Counted from the first letter of the stretch, positions 1 through 10,852 are shown. The stretch: DNA of 64,000 nt from an uncultured Acidovorax sp. (GCA_913774955.1 CAJYKV010000008.1:124001-188000); one strand, 5' to 3'. Translations and numbers: made by a program. The notes: generated from the letters alone by a model not told the origin.

Positions 1-199
1 GCTCCATGCCGGTGATGCGCGTGCGGATGCCCATGATCACGCGGGCCGCGTCGGTGCTGAGCTTGAGCCAGGCGCGGGCGATGCGGTAGCGGACGTGCGT
101 GGGCGCACCGAACAGCCGGACCACGAGGATGGCGAGGGTGTAGGGGACCACGGTGAGGGCCATCCAGAGCAGATGGAGAACGGAGCGGATGAAGGCCAT
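1..199 (-). CDS. plsC: 1-acylglycerol-3-phosphate acyltransferase, N-terminal part only
   Basis: The visible 66 codons start at the ATG on the minus strand at 199 and run off the window edge. The protein opens with a hydrophobic membrane segment (about residues 4-28), then VRLFGAPTHVRYRIARAW and a segment ending MGIRTRITGME, the usual N-terminus of membrane-bound PlsC enzymes. PlsC transfers an acyl group to lysophosphatidic acid at the inner membrane. The HX4D catalytic box would lie beyond the window, so activity cannot be judged. It follows gmhB on the same strand after 109 bases, a common order in Comamonadaceae. Confidence 0.8.
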   Translation of the reverse strand, partial: MAFIRSVLHLLWMALTVVPYTLAILVVRLFGAPTHVRYRIARAWLKLSTDAARVIMGIRTRITGME

Positions 200-308
200 G
201 CGATGCGGAGTGAGGAAAAGGAGAGGATGCCGGGGTGTCGGGCCGCGGGCCGGGAGCGCCCGGCGCCGCAGGGTGGGAGGAAGGCCGGGCATCGGCCCGG
301 CGCGTGCG

Positions 309-869
309 TCAGCCTCCGCCGGACGGCGGCTTCGCCGGGGCGGCCAGGACGTGGTCCGCGAAGGCCGCGAGGCCCGCGTGGTGCAGCGTGCCCGGCGGCC
401 AGGCGCCGGGCGCGCCGGCATCCGCTCCGTGCGCGCCCACGGCGTGCAGTCGCGCGCCGATGGCCGCACCGGCCTGCAGGTGCTCGGGGCAGCTGCCCAC
501 CACGACCACGTCGCCGCCCTCCACGCCGTAGCGTTCGCGGATCTGCTCCATCAGCCCCGGTGCGGGCTTGCGGCAGGCGCAGCCCTCGTCGGGAGCGTGC
601 GGGCAGTAGAAGATGGCCTCGATGCGCCCGCCCGCGGCGGCAAGCAGCCGGTGCATGCGCGCATGGATGGCATTGAGCGCGAGCACGTCGAACAGGCCGC
701 GGCCCAGGCCGGGCTGGTTGGTGGCCACGGCCAGGTGCCAGCCCGCGTGGGTGAGGCGCGCCACGGCTTCCAGGGCCCCCGGCACGGGCACCCATTCGTC
801 GGGCGAGGAGATGAAGCCCTCGCCGGGGGAGTTGAGCGTGCCGTCGCGGTCGAGGATGGCGAGTTTCAT
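309..869 (-). CDS. gmhB: D-glycero-beta-D-manno-heptose 1,7-bisphosphate 7-phosphatase (HAD family)
   Basis: This 186-residue protein has the HAD nucleophile motif DRDGT (7-11), TNQPG (50-54) and the GmhB zinc loop (C89, H91, C97, C99) followed by K101. GmhB removes the C7 phosphate of heptose bisphosphate in the cytoplasm on the way to ADP-heptose for lipopolysaccharide. I chose the ATG at 869 because the family begins immediately before the nucleophile; a longer frame upstream adds only unconserved residues. The oddity is HAD motif IV. Where the family has GDxxxD, this protein has G-S-C-P-E-H (125-130), so both acidic residues are replaced. It lies between a membrane protein gene and plsC in the glyQS cluster. 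Confidence 0.85.
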   Translation of the reverse strand: MKLAILDRDGTLNSPGEGFISSPDEWVPVPGALEAVARLTHAGWHLAVATNQPGLGRGLFDVLALNAIHARMHRLLAAAGGRIEAIFYCPHAPDEGCACRKPAPGLMEQIRERYGVEGGDVVVVGSCPEHLQAGAAIGARLHAVGAHGADAGAPGAWPPGTLHHAGLAAFADHVLAAPAKPPSGGG

Positions 870-877
870 GCGCGCGA

Positions 878-1555
878 TTATGGAAGATGCGGCGCCGTGC
901 CCGCCGAGGCCGCCGGCCCGGCGGGGCTCCAGCCCGTGGCGTAGAGGCCGCCGAAACGGCCCTGCGCCCACTGCAGGCGCAGCGCCTGGCCCGGCTGCCA
1001 GCCTGCGGCGGCGTCCGGCGGGAGCGTCGCCTGCCGCAGCAGCGGCGGCGGCGGCGCGTCAGGCCCGACGCCCTGCACCGCGCCGCCCCGGGTGGCTTCA
1101 CCGGCCTCCCAGCGCAGCACCACCTGGGTGCCTCCGGGCCCGCGCAGGCTGGCGGGCTGGGGACGCGTGCCGGCGACGGTCACGCGGGCATCGGGCAGCG
1201 GCTGCAGCAGGCGGGCGTCCCAGTGGCGCAGGGCGAGCGCCACGGCGCCGCCAGCGCAGGCCAGCACCCACAGCCCCAGGGCGATGCGGCGTGCGGCCGG
1301 ACGGCCCCAGCGGCGCGCCGCGCGGCGCAGCAGCCAGCCGGTGGCGGCCAGGACGGCAGCACCGGCACCGAACGCGGTAAGCGCCCATGCCGGGTCGCGG
1401 GTGCCGTCGAAGGGTGCGAGCGGCCACACGGCGGGCCCGGGCCAGCGGTCGGCGTGCCACTCCAGCAGCCAGCGCAGGCCCACGACCGCCGCGGGCGGCG
1501 CGAACAGCCACCACGCGGTGCGGGTGGCGCCGTCCGGGGCGGAGGTGGGCGGCAT
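878..1555 (-). CDS. membrane protein of unknown function
   Basis: I do not recognise this 225-residue protein. It has three hydrophobic segments (about 13-31, 54-73 and 85-103), an Arg-rich linker (RRAARRWGRPAARR) and then a soluble C-terminal half rich in Gly, Pro and Gln. That half (PDARVTVAG..., VLRWEAGEA..., QALRLQWAQGRFGG) could form a small beta domain outside the inner membrane. The gene starts 47 bases after the glyS stop and ends 8 bases before gmhB, so it is almost certainly in the glyQ-glyS-gmhB-plsC transcript. GC-rich third positions support it being coding. Confidence 0.75.
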   Translation of the reverse strand: MPPTSAPDGATRTAWWLFAPPAAVVGLRWLLEWHADRWPGPAVWPLAPFDGTRDPAWALTAFGAGAAVLAATGWLLRRAARRWGRPAARRIALGLWVLACAGGAVALALRHWDARLLQPLPDARVTVAGTRPQPASLRGPGGTQVVLRWEAGEATRGGAVQGVGPDAPPPPLLRQATLPPDAAAGWQPGQALRLQWAQGRFGGLYATGWSPAGPAASAGTAPHLP

Positions 1556-1602
1556 GGCCTCAGTCCGTGGTCGCTCGCGCTGCGCGGGGGGCGCCGGCGC
1601 GC

Positions 1603-3729
1603 TCAGGCGACGGCCAGGCGCGAGAGATCGGCCACGCGGTTCATCGCCACGTGCAGGCTCTGCAGCAGGCCCTGGCGGTTGAGGCGCAGGTCCAGCTCCT
1701 CGGCGTTGACCATCACGTCGTCGAAGAACGCATCGACGGGCGCGCGCAGCACGGCCAGCGTCTGCAGGCTGCCCGTGTAGTCGCCGCGGGCGTAGAGCGC
1801 ATCGGCTTCGGGCACGAAGCGCTGCAGGGCGGCGTACAGGTCCTTTTCGGCCTGCTCGCGCAGCAGCTCGGGGTTGACGTGCGCGTCCACGTCGCCGGCC
1901 TTCTTGAGGATGTTGGTGACGCGCTTGTTGGCCGCGGCGAGCGCCGGGGCCTCGGGCAGCGCGGCGAACGCGCGCACGGCGGCGAGCTGCTTGCCGACCA
2001 GGGCCAGGCGCTGCGGGCGCAGGGCCAGCACGGCATCGACTTCCTGGGCGCTGTAGCCCTGCTCGCGCAGGCTGCCGGCCAGGCGGTCGTAGATGAAGTC
2101 GGCCAGGGGCGCGGTGGCGTCCTGGATCTTGTCGCCGAAGGCGGGCAGCGCGCTGTGCAGCAGGGTTTCCAGATCGAGCGGAAGCTCCTTCTCGACCAGC
2201 ATGCGGATCACGCCCAGCGCATGGCGGCGCAGCGCGAACGGGTCGCGGTCGCCCGTGGGCAGGTTGCCGATGCCGAACATGCCCACCAGGGTTTCGAGCT
2301 TGTCGGCCAACGCCACCACCACGCCCACGTCGCCGCGCGGCAGCGTGTCGCCCGCGAAGCGCGGCTTGTAGTGGTCTTCGATGGCATCGGCCACGGCCGC
2401 GGGCAGGCCGTCGGCCTGGGCGTAGTAGCGGCCCATGGTGCCCTGCAGTTCGGGGAATTCGCCCACCATGTCGGTAACGAGGTCGGCCTTGGCGAGCTGC
2501 GCCGCCTGGTCGGCCTGGCGGGCCAGCTCCACGTCGCCGATCTGCTGCGCGATGGCCCGGGCGATGGCGCGCACGCGGTCCACGCGCTCGCCCTGGGTGC
2601 CGAGCTGGTTGTGGTAGACCACCTTGGCGAGCGAGGCGACGCGCGATTCGAGCGTCTTCTTGCGGTCCTGGTCGAAGAAGAATTTGGCGTCGGCCAGGCG
2701 CGGGCGCACCACGCGCTCGTTGCCGCCGACCACGGCGCTCGGATCGTCGGGGCGGATATTGCTCACCACCAGGAAGCGGTGCGTGAGCCGGCCTTCGGCA
2801 TCGAGCAGCGGGAAGTATTTCTGGTTGGCCTTCATCGTGAGGATGAGGCACTCCTGCGGCACGCCGAGGAATTCCTTCTCGAATTCGCAGACGAGCACGT
2901 TCGGGCGTTCGACCAGGGCCGTCACCTCGTCGAGCAGCGCATCGTCCTGGATGGGGCGCACGCCGCCGCCCACCTGCGCGGCGGCGGCCTGCAGCTGGCG
3001 GACGATCTCGGCGCGGCGGTCGGCGAAGCCGGCGATCACGGCTCCTTCTTGCGCCAGCTGCTCGGCATAGGTGTCGGCGCTGCGCAGCACCACCGGGTCC
3101 ACGGCCGCCTCGAAGCGGTGGCCGTGGGTGGCGTTGCCGGCCGTGAGGCCCAGCACCGAGACGGACAGCAGCACTTCGGTGCCGTGCAGCGCCACGAGGC
3201 CGTGCGCGGGTCGCACGAAGCTCACACTCGTCCAGCCCGGCTGCTCGCAGCCCGATTCGAGCTGGTAGCGCATCACCTTGGGGATCGGCAGTCGGGCGAC
3301 GGATTCCTGCAGCGCCTTCTGCAGTCCTTCGGACAGCGTGGCGCCGCGCGCGGTGCTGTCGAGGAACAGCGCCTCGGCCTTGCCGTCGGGTGCGCGGCGC
3401 AGGCCGGGCACGGCGGAAGCGTCGGCGCCCAGGGCGGAGAGCTTCTTGAGCAGCGCGGGCGTGGCGTTGCCGGAGGCGTCCAGGCCCACCGTGACGGGCA
3501 TGAGCTTCTGCGAGACGGCCTTGTCGGCCGCCTGCGGCGCGACTTCGGTGATGTGGGCGGCCAGGCGCCGGGGCGAGGCATAGGCCGTCAGGCGCGAGGC
3601 AACGGAGGCGAGGCCCTGGGCCTGCAGCTGCGCCAGCAGCACCTGGGCGAAGGCGTCGCCGAGCTTCTGCAGGGCTTTCGGGGGCAGCTCTTCGACGAAC
3701 AGTTCGACGAGAAGGTTCGGATGGGTCAT
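1603..3729 (-). CDS. glyS: glycine--tRNA ligase beta subunit
   Basis: This 708-residue protein is the large subunit of the heterotetrameric (alpha2beta2) bacterial glycyl-tRNA synthetase. It starts with the family signature LLVELFVEELPPKAL, contains LTMKANQKYFPLLD and SNIRPDDPSAVVGGNERVVRPRLADAKFF (shown as landmarks, not contiguous here), and ends in the DALR-like anticodon-binding region (DAFFDDVMVNAEEL...). Its length is normal for the family. The start at 3729 is the ATG before THPNLLVE. It lies 35 bases downstream of glyQ and is expected to be cotranscribed with it; the two subunits are always needed together. Confidence 0.97.
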   Translation of the reverse strand: MTHPNLLVELFVEELPPKALQKLGDAFAQVLLAQLQAQGLASVASRLTAYASPRRLAAHITEVAPQAADKAVSQKLMPVTVGLDASGNATPALLKKLSALGADASAVPGLRRAPDGKAEALFLDSTARGATLSEGLQKALQESVARLPIPKVMRYQLESGCEQPGWTSVSFVRPAHGLVALHGTEVLLSVSVLGLTAGNATHGHRFEAAVDPVVLRSADTYAEQLAQEGAVIAGFADRRAEIVRQLQAAAAQVGGGVRPIQDDALLDEVTALVERPNVLVCEFEKEFLGVPQECLILTMKANQKYFPLLDAEGRLTHRFLVVSNIRPDDPSAVVGGNERVVRPRLADAKFFFDQDRKKTLESRVASLAKVVYHNQLGTQGERVDRVRAIARAIAQQIGDVELARQADQAAQLAKADLVTDMVGEFPELQGTMGRYYAQADGLPAAVADAIEDHYKPRFAGDTLPRGDVGVVVALADKLETLVGMFGIGNLPTGDRDPFALRRHALGVIRMLVEKELPLDLETLLHSALPAFGDKIQDATAPLADFIYDRLAGSLREQGYSAQEVDAVLALRPQRLALVGKQLAAVRAFAALPEAPALAAANKRVTNILKKAGDVDAHVNPELLREQAEKDLYAALQRFVPEADALYARGDYTGSLQTLAVLRAPVDAFFDDVMVNAEELDLRLNRQGLLQSLHVAMNRVADLSRLAVA

Positions 3730-3764
3730 GGTGGTGTGTCTCTCGGTCCGCAGGGCCCGCCGCT

Positions 3765-4709
3765 TCAGGCGGCTTCCTTCTTCTGCTGCTGTTGCTGGCC
3801 GGCCTTGGCGATGTCGGCCAGCACTTCGTCGGCCCAGGCGCGGGGCGCCATGGGGAAGCCCAGGCGGGCGCGGCTGTCGAGGTAGCTGCGGGCCACGGCG
3901 CGCGCCAGGTTGCGGATGCGGCCGATGTAGGCGGCCCGTTCGGTGACGGAGATCGCGCCGCGCGCATCCAGCAGGTTGAAGCTGTGCGCAGCCTTGAGCA
4001 CCTGCTCGTAGGCGGGCAGCGCCAGCTGCTGCTCCATCAGGTACTGGGCCTGCTTCTCGTGCGCCGCGAAGGCGGTGAAGAGGAAGTCGGCGTCGGAGTG
4101 CTCGAAGTTGTAGGTGGACTGTTCCACCTCGTTCTGGTGGTAGACGTCGCCGTACTTGAGCGTGTCGGTCCAGGCGAGGTTGTAGACGTTGTCCACGCCC
4201 TGCAGGTACATGGCCAGGCGCTCCAGACCGTACGTGATTTCGCCCGTGGCGGGCTTGCAGTCGATGCCGCCGACCTGCTGGAAGTACGTGAACTGGGTCA
4301 CTTCCATGCCGTTGAGCCAGACCTCCCAGCCCAGGCCCCACGCGCCGAGCGTGGGGTTCTCCCAGTCGTCTTCCACGAAGCGGATGTCGTTCTTCTTCAG
4401 GTCGAAGCCCAGGGCCTCCAGCGAGCCGAGGTACAGCTCCAGGATGTTGGCCGGCGCGGGCTTCAGGACCACCTGGTACTGGTAGTAGTGCTGCAGGCGG
4501 TTGGGGTTCTCGCCGTAGCGGCCGTCCTTTGGGCGGCGGCTGGGCTGCACGTAGGCGGCCTTCCAGGGCTCCGGGCCCAGGGCGCGCAGGAAGGTGGCGG
4601 TGTGCGAGGTACCCGCGCCCACTTCCATGTCGTAGGGCTGCAGGAGCGCGCAGCCCTGGGCGTCCCAGTACGACTGCAGCTTCAGGATGATTTGCTGGAA
4701 GGTCAACAT
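3765..4709 (-). CDS. glyQ: glycine--tRNA ligase alpha subunit
   Basis: This 314-residue protein is the catalytic subunit of alpha2beta2 glycyl-tRNA synthetase. It begins [15 protein letters not shown] and carries the hallmark blocks [24 protein letters not shown] and QHYYQYQV near the N-terminus, the class II aminoacylation core. It charges tRNA-Gly in the cytoplasm. The C-terminal tail ([13 protein letters not shown]) is a short Gln/Lys run. It is the first gene of the minus-strand cluster; its promoter must lie in 4710-4960, where I see GC-rich sequence but no T-box leader. Confidence 0.97.
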   Translation of the reverse strand: MLTFQQIILKLQSYWDAQGCALLQPYDMEVGAGTSHTATFLRALGPEPWKAAYVQPSRRPKDGRYGENPNRLQHYYQYQVVLKPAPANILELYLGSLEALGFDLKKNDIRFVEDDWENPTLGAWGLGWEVWLNGMEVTQFTYFQQVGGIDCKPATGEITYGLERLAMYLQGVDNVYNLAWTDTLKYGDVYHQNEVEQSTYNFEHSDADFLFTAFAAHEKQAQYLMEQQLALPAYEQVLKAAHSFNLLDARGAISVTERAAYIGRIRNLARAVARSYLDSRARLGFPMAPRAWADEVLADIAKAGQQQQQKKEAA

Positions 4710-4960
4710 GCGTGTGTGTCCTGGCGGCCGGGGGCGGCAGGCAGCAGGCGAGCCGCCATCCCGGGCGCGGTCTGGAAGATGGCCGCGCAGCGCGCGGAAC
4801 CGGGGATTCTACGGGGCCGCGCGGCGGGTCCCGGCGCACGGCGGGCAGGAAAGGCCACGGCGCCCGGCGCCGCAGGGCCCGGGTAGATGGGCCGGTGCCT
4901 GCCAGCGAGCGCGCAGCCGGCGCCGCGGTGCAGGGGCACGGCCCTGCCCGCGAAGCCCGC

Positions 4961-6190
4961 TTACTGGCCGTCCCAGCGCCGCAGCACCAGGCTGGCGTTG
5001 GTGCCGCCGAAGCCGAAGCTGTTGGAGAGCACCGTGCGCAGCGGCGCCTCGCGCGTGGTGGTCACGAGCGGCAGGTCGCCCACGGCGGGATCGGGCGTCT
5101 CGACGTTGATCGAGCCCGCGATGAAGCCGTCCTGGAGCATGTAGAGGCAGTAGATCGCCTCCTGCACGCCGGTCGCGCCCTGCGAGTGGCCGGTGAGCGA
5201 CTTGGTGCTGGAGAACGGCGGCACCGCATCGCCGAACACCTCGCGCAGCGCGCGCAGTTCGGGCAGGTCGCCCACGGGGGTCGAGGTGCCGTGCGTGTTC
5301 ACGTAATCGATCGGGCCGCCGCCGGCTTGCTCGATGGCCTGCCGCATGCAGGCGATGGCCCCGTCGCCCGAGGGCGCGACCATGTCCTCGCCGTCCGACG
5401 ACAGCCCGAAGCCGACGATCTCGGCCAGGATGGTGGCGCCGCGGGCCTGCGCATGCTCGAGGCTCTCGAGCACCAGCGCGCCGCCGCCGCCGGCGATCAC
5501 GAAGCCGTCGCGGTCCGCGTCGTAGGGGCGCGAGGCCTTCTCGGGCGTGTCGTTGAACTTGGACGACATGGCGCCCATGCCGTCGAACAGCGTGGCCAGG
5601 CCCCAGGACAGCTCTTCGCCGCCGCCCGCGAACATCACGTCCTGCAGGCCGAAGGCGATCTGCTGGGCCGCCATGCCGACGCAGTGCGCAGACGTGCTGC
5701 AGGCCGAGGTGATGGAGAAGTTGATGCCCTTGATGGCGAACGCGGTGGACAGGTTGGCCGACACGGTCGAGCCCATGCAGCGCGTGACCTGGTAGGGCCC
5801 GACGCGGCGGATTCCCTTGGAGCGCAGGGTATCGGCCGCTTCGATCTGGTGGGCCGGCGAGCCGCCGCCCGATCCCATGATGAGGCCGGTGCGCGGGTGC
5901 GAGACTTGGCTTGGCGCGAGGCCCGACTGCGCGATCGCGTCCTTCAGCGAGAGGTAGGCATAGGCCGCCGCGTCGCCCATGAAGCGGCGCAGCTTGCGGT
6001 CGATGGCCGCGTCCAGGTCGATCCGGGGTGCGCCCGCCACCTGGCTGCGCAGGCCGAGTTCGGCGAACTCGGGCATGGCGCGGATGCCGGAGGTGCCCTC
6101 GCGCAGCGAGGCGGTCACGGTCTGCCGGTCATTGCCGATGCACGAGACGATGCCCGCTCCCGTGATGACGACGCGCTTCTTCGTGGTCAT
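4961..6190 (-). CDS. fabB: 3-oxoacyl-[acyl-carrier-protein] synthase I
   Basis: This 409-residue protein is a condensing enzyme of type II fatty acid synthesis. Catalytic residues are visible: Cys164 in [10 protein letters not shown], the first histidine in [11 protein letters not shown] and the second in TGHSQGATG. FabB elongates the cis-unsaturated intermediates made by FabA. The start codon at 6190 overlaps the fabA stop by four bases (ATGA), so the two are translationally coupled, and this pairing is what favours FabB over FabF. Family length is typical. Confidence 0.95.
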   Translation of the reverse strand: MTTKKRVVITGAGIVSCIGNDRQTVTASLREGTSGIRAMPEFAELGLRSQVAGAPRIDLDAAIDRKLRRFMGDAAAYAYLSLKDAIAQSGLAPSQVSHPRTGLIMGSGGGSPAHQIEAADTLRSKGIRRVGPYQVTRCMGSTVSANLSTAFAIKGINFSITSACSTSAHCVGMAAQQIAFGLQDVMFAGGGEELSWGLATLFDGMGAMSSKFNDTPEKASRPYDADRDGFVIAGGGGALVLESLEHAQARGATILAEIVGFGLSSDGEDMVAPSGDGAIACMRQAIEQAGGGPIDYVNTHGTSTPVGDLPELRALREVFGDAVPPFSSTKSLTGHSQGATGVQEAIYCLYMLQDGFIAGSINVETPDPAVGDLPLVTTTREAPLRTVLSNSFGFGGTNASLVLRRWDGQ

Positions 6191-6729
6191 GCCGATGCTC
6201 CCGCTGCGGGTGCGCCGTCCTTCCCGCCGTCTTCGCGCTTGAACAGGCCCACGCGCAGGTCGGAGGCCACGTAGATCTCCTGGCCGTCGGCCAGCAGGCG
6301 GGCGTCGCCGATGGCCATGACCAGCTTGCGCTTGATGACGCGCTTGATGTCGATTTCGTAGGTGACGAGCTTCACGTTCGGGCCCACCTCACCGGTGAAC
6401 TTGACCTCGCCCGCGCCCAGCGCCCTGCCCCGGCCCGGCAGCTGCAGCCAGGTCAGGTAGAAACCGATGAGCTGCCACATGGCGTCCAGCCCCAGGCAGC
6501 CCGGCATCACCGGATCGCCCTGGAAGTGGCAGTCGAAGAACCAGAGGTCGGGGCGCACGTCCAGCTCGGCGCGAATCTTTCCCAGCCCGTGCGCGCCGCC
6601 GTCGGCGTCGATGTGCGTGATGCGGTCGAACATCAGCATGGGCGGCAGCGGGAGTCGTCCGCTGTCGGGGGTGAACAGCCTGCCTTCGCCCGAGGCGATC
6701 AGTTGTTCATAGGAAAAGGATTCAGCCAT
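6187..6729 (-). CDS. fabA: 3-hydroxydecanoyl-ACP dehydratase/isomerase
   Basis: This 180-residue hot-dog-fold protein has the FabA active-site stretch [13 protein letters not shown] with His68, and Asp82 in [10 protein letters not shown]. It dehydrates 3-hydroxydecanoyl-ACP and isomerises the product to cis-3-decenoyl-ACP, committing carbon to unsaturated fatty acids. I start at the ATG at 6729 ([10 protein letters not shown]), which matches the family; the same frame extends far upstream but only into low-quality sequence. It is the first gene of a fabA-fabB pair. The 245 bases before it also hold the asparaginase terminator. Confidence 0.95.
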   Translation of the reverse strand: MAESFSYEQLIASGEGRLFTPDSGRLPLPPMLMFDRITHIDADGGAHGLGKIRAELDVRPDLWFFDCHFQGDPVMPGCLGLDAMWQLIGFYLTWLQLPGRGRALGAGEVKFTGEVGPNVKLVTYEIDIKRVIKRKLVMAIGDARLLADGQEIYVASDLRVGLFKREDGGKDGAPAAGASA

Positions 6730-6897
6730 TGTCAGTCGTGCTCCAGGTCGGCGCGCAGCGCCGCGTTTCGTGTGCGCACACCCCGGCGTCGCCGGCGGTC
6801 GCGAACGCGCATTATCCAGTCTGCGGGGGGCATCCACCCAGCCGGGGGGCGACAGACCCCACGGCGCAATCCGGCGGCGGCTTGACGCCGCGCAAGG

Positions 6898-6920
6898 AAA
6901 AGGGCCGCACGAGGCGGCCC
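6898..6920 (-). terminator. rho-independent terminator of the asparaginase gene
   Basis: Read on the minus strand, a perfect 7-base-pair stem (GGGCCGC/GCGGCCC, loop of five) is followed directly by TTTT. It lies 55 bases beyond the asparaginase stop codon and separates that gene from fabA, which is transcribed in the same direction. Confidence 0.75.
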
Positions 6921-6974
6921 TGTGGGTCGGCGTGCCGGCGCGGAACGCCGGTACGGCAGGGGCGGCTTGCCCGC

Positions 6975-8138
<1,164 letters not shown>

Positions 8139-8139
8139 T

Positions 8140-8152
8140 TAGGAATGACGTA
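8140..8152. promoter_or_regulatory. candidate LysR-type operator box 2
   Basis: A second T-N11-A element lies inside the dyad GTTA-N9-TAAC (8138-8154), 16 bases from the first box. Two boxes with such spacing resemble the recognition and activation half-sites of LysR regulators. Motif-based inference only. Confidence 0.4.
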
Positions 8153-8226
8153 ACCCGGCTGTGGGGAATAATCCGGGTCGGGGTGTGAATGGAATTCATA
8201 CCCTCCGATCCGCTCCCTCCCCAGCC

Positions 8227-9159
8227 ATGAACCTCCGGCAACTCGAAGTCTTTCAGGCCGTCATGCAGGCGGGCAACATGAGTGCCGCCGCCCGCCTCGT
8301 CAGCATCACGCCCTCGGCCGTCAGCAAGACGATCGCGCACGCCGAACTGCAGCTCGGGTACCCGCTGTTCAGCCGGGTGCGCGGCGCGCTCGTGCCCACC
8401 CCGGAGGCGCAGGCGCTGTTCGCGGCCTCCGGGCAGATCTACCGCCAACTGGACGAGCTGCGCCGCACCGCGCTCAACCTGCGACAGCCCGAGGGCGGGC
8501 AGGTGCGGCTGGGGGCGATCCCGTCGGTCACGCACACCTTCCTGCCGACGGTGCTGGAGCTGCATGCGCGCCAGTCGCCCCGGGTGGGGGTGGAGGTGCG
8601 CACGCTGCACCCCGACCAGATGGCGCAGGCCCTGACCACGCGGACGGTGGATTTCGCGCTGGGCTTCTATCCGCATCCCCATCCGCAGGTGCGCAGCAGC
8701 ATGCTGGTGAGCGGGCCGCTCTCGATCGCCGTGGGCCGCGACATCTGGCAGCGGGCCGTGCGCCTGAACCGCAACGACCCGATCTCGTTCCTCGCGAACA
8801 CTCCCATGATCCCGCTGCTGGGCGACGACCCGATGCGCGCGCCCGTGGCCGCGCTGGCCCGCGAGCTGGGCGTGCACACCGAGCTGGGCATCCAGGTGCA
8901 GACCTCGCAGCTGGCGGTGGAGCTGGTGCGGCGCGGGCTGGGATGGACGGTGGTGGACTTCCTCACGGCCGGCAACCTGGACCCGGCCACGGTGGTGGCC
9001 GTGCCGCTGCGCGACCGGGAGCCGATTCCGCTGTACGCCTACCACGCGGAACACCATCCCCCGGGCCGCCATGCGGCGCGCATGCTCGACCTGCTGCCGG
9101 GCCTGCTGCACGCGGTGCTGGCGCGCCCGCACCATGCGGAAGGCAGCCCTGCCGGCTAG
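8227..9159 (+). CDS. LysR-family transcriptional regulator
   Basis: This 310-residue protein has the N-terminal winged helix-turn-helix of the LysR family (LRQLEVFQAVMQAGNMSAAA and ITPSAVSKTIAHAELQLGYPLF in sequence, residues 2-50). The rest is a two-lobed periplasmic-binding-fold effector domain beginning near GQVRLGAIPSVTHTFLP. I start at the ATG at 8227, where the HTH begins; the frame is open further upstream without family resemblance. It is divergent from the asparaginase gene, with two T-N11-A boxes in between. It therefore probably regulates asparaginase and itself; the effector is unknown. Confidence 0.9.
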   Translation: MNLRQLEVFQAVMQAGNMSAAARLVSITPSAVSKTIAHAELQLGYPLFSRVRGALVPTPEAQALFAASGQIYRQLDELRRTALNLRQPEGGQVRLGAIPSVTHTFLPTVLELHARQSPRVGVEVRTLHPDQMAQALTTRTVDFALGFYPHPHPQVRSSMLVSGPLSIAVGRDIWQRAVRLNRNDPISFLANTPMIPLLGDDPMRAPVAALARELGVHTELGIQVQTSQLAVELVRRGLGWTVVDFLTAGNLDPATVVAVPLRDREPIPLYAYHAEHHPPGRHAARMLDLLPGLLHAVLARPHHAEGSPAG

Positions 9160-9187
9160 CCGGCCGCTGCCGCGGCGGCGCCGCCGG

Positions 9188-10852
9188 TCAGCGCCGCGGG
9201 GGCCGCAGGGCGAAGGCCGCAGCCACCACCAGCGCGCCCAGCAGCCAGAGCGGCCACAGCCCGGCGCGCGCGGCCCACCAGGCGAACGGGGTAGCGGCGC
9301 CGCTGCGGCCCTCCACCTCGCCCCGCAGGATTCCGCGCTGCGCGGAAGGCAGGCGCGCCGTGACCACGCCGCGGTGGTCGATCAATGCCGTCGCGCCGGT
9401 GTTGGTGGCGCGCACCATCGGGCGCTCGAACTCCAGGGCGCGCATCCGGCTGATCGCGAGATGCTGGTCGATGGCGACGGAATCGCCGAACCAGGCGATA
9501 TTGCTCACGTTCACGAACACGGTCGGCGCCGACGCCGGATCGGCGAAGCGCGCAGCCAGCTCCTCGCCGAACAGATCCTCGTAGCAGATGTTGGGTGCGA
9601 TGCGCTGCCCGGCCCAGGGGAACGAAGGCTGCCCCACGCCGCCGCGGTTGAAGTCGCCCAGCGGGATGTTCATGAGTTCGGTGAACCAGCGGAACAGCGG
9701 CGGCACGAACTCGCCGAACGGCACCAGGTGGTGCTTGTCGTACCGGTAGGTCGCGGGCAAGCCGGGGGCGAAGCCGATCACGGAATTGGTGTAGCCCTGT
9801 CCGGCATCGCCCAGCGGGATGCCCAGCAGCGCGGCGCGCGGCGTGGTGGTGGTGGCGGCCGGGGCGGCGGTGCCCGGCGCCGATCCGCCCGCGTAATGCG
9901 CCTGGATCGATTCGAGGTAGCCCGGCATGAGCTGCTGCGGCAGCAGCGGGATGGCGGTCTCGGGTGCAACGACCAGCGCGGCATCGGCGGTGCGCAGCGC
10001 GTCGCCGTACCAGCGCAGGGCCTGCGGAATGCCGCTGCCGGCCTGGAATTTCTCGTCCTGGGGGATGTTGCCCTGCAGCAGCGCCACGGACAGCGGCGCG
10101 GGCGCCTTCGCCTCCTGCGCTCCCTGCGCGCCGCAGCCGTCCACCGCGCAGTGGCGCTGTGCCGCGAGCCCCGCCCAGGCGAGGCCGAACGCGGCGGCGA
10201 CCGCCCAGCACTTCGGCCGGCGCAGATCGGATCCGCGCAGCTGCGCGGCCAGCATCGCCAGCCCGGCCGCCACGGCGCCGATGCCGTACACGCCCGTCCA
10301 GCGCGCCAGCACCGCCAGGGGGCCGTCCACGTGCGCGTAGCCGCCGGCCCCCCACGGGAAGCCGGTCCACAGCACGCCGCGCGCCAGCTCGGCCAGCAGC
10401 CAGAGCGCGCCGAAGGCGACGGCCAGCCCGGCGCGCCGGCCCGGCAGGCGGGCCCCGAGGCGCGCGAACACTGCCGCGGCCACCGCGTAGTAGCTGCCCA
10501 GGAACGCCGCCAGCCCCACCACCGCGAGCACGGCGAGCGGCGCGGCGAGGCCCCCGTAGGTGTGCATGGAGATGAACAGCCACCAGAACGTGCCCGTGAG
10601 CCACGCGGTGGCGAAGGCGGCGCCCAGGCCCGCGGCCTGCCACGCGCCGCGCGCGCCGAGCAGCAGGCGCGCCAGCACCGCGAGGGAGGCGAGCTGCAGC
10701 CACCAGAGCGGCTGCCCGCCCCAGGGCCAGGCGATGGATGCGGCCTGCGCGAGGCCGGCCAGCCCGGCCAGCGCCGCACGGGCCCCGCTGGCCGCGGCGG
10801 GCGCAGGCGCAGGCCCGCCGAAGCGGCGGCCGCCGGAGACATCGCGCGGCAT
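9188..10852 (-). CDS. lnt: apolipoprotein N-acyltransferase
   Basis: This 554-residue inner-membrane enzyme attaches the third acyl chain to the N-terminal Cys of lipoproteins. The N-terminal half holds several membrane helices (roughly 25-215). The C-terminal half is a nitrilase-type domain with the catalytic triad in VVAPETAIPLLP (Glu), YDKHHLVPFGEFVP (Lys) and NICYEDLFG (Cys). One last helix near the C-terminus (LWPLWLLGALVVAAAFAL) closes the protein. It starts two bases after the corC stop, an arrangement conserved widely in proteobacteria. Confidence 0.95.
   Translation of the reverse strand: MPRDVSGGRRFGGPAPAPAAASGARAALAGLAGLAQAASIAWPWGGQPLWWLQLASLAVLARLLLGARGAWQAAGLGAAFATAWLTGTFWWLFISMHTYGGLAAPLAVLAVVGLAAFLGSYYAVAAAVFARLGARLPGRRAGLAVAFGALWLLAELARGVLWTGFPWGAGGYAHVDGPLAVLARWTGVYGIGAVAAGLAMLAAQLRGSDLRRPKCWAVAAAFGLAWAGLAAQRHCAVDGCGAQGAQEAKAPAPLSVALLQGNIPQDEKFQAGSGIPQALRWYGDALRTADAALVVAPETAIPLLPQQLMPGYLESIQAHYAGGSAPGTAAPAATTTTPRAALLGIPLGDAGQGYTNSVIGFAPGLPATYRYDKHHLVPFGEFVPPLFRWFTELMNIPLGDFNRGGVGQPSFPWAGQRIAPNICYEDLFGEELAARFADPASAPTVFVNVSNIAWFGDSVAIDQHLAISRMRALEFERPMVRATNTGATALIDHRGVVTARLPSAQRGILRGEVEGRSGAATPFAWWAARAGLWPLWLLGALVVAAAFALRPPRR

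Noticed and set aside
1387-3885. An 832-codon open frame on the plus strand
   Set aside because: It is the antisense shadow of glyS in GC-rich DNA; its protein is a string of His/Arg/Ala/Gln-rich sequence with no family resemblance. The same applies to long antisense frames at 34069-35883, 48665-51001 and 54713-56305.
4710-4960. Possible T-box leader in front of glyQ
   Set aside because: No T-box sequence or specifier stem is visible, and T-box control of glyQS is typical of Firmicutes rather than beta-proteobacteria.
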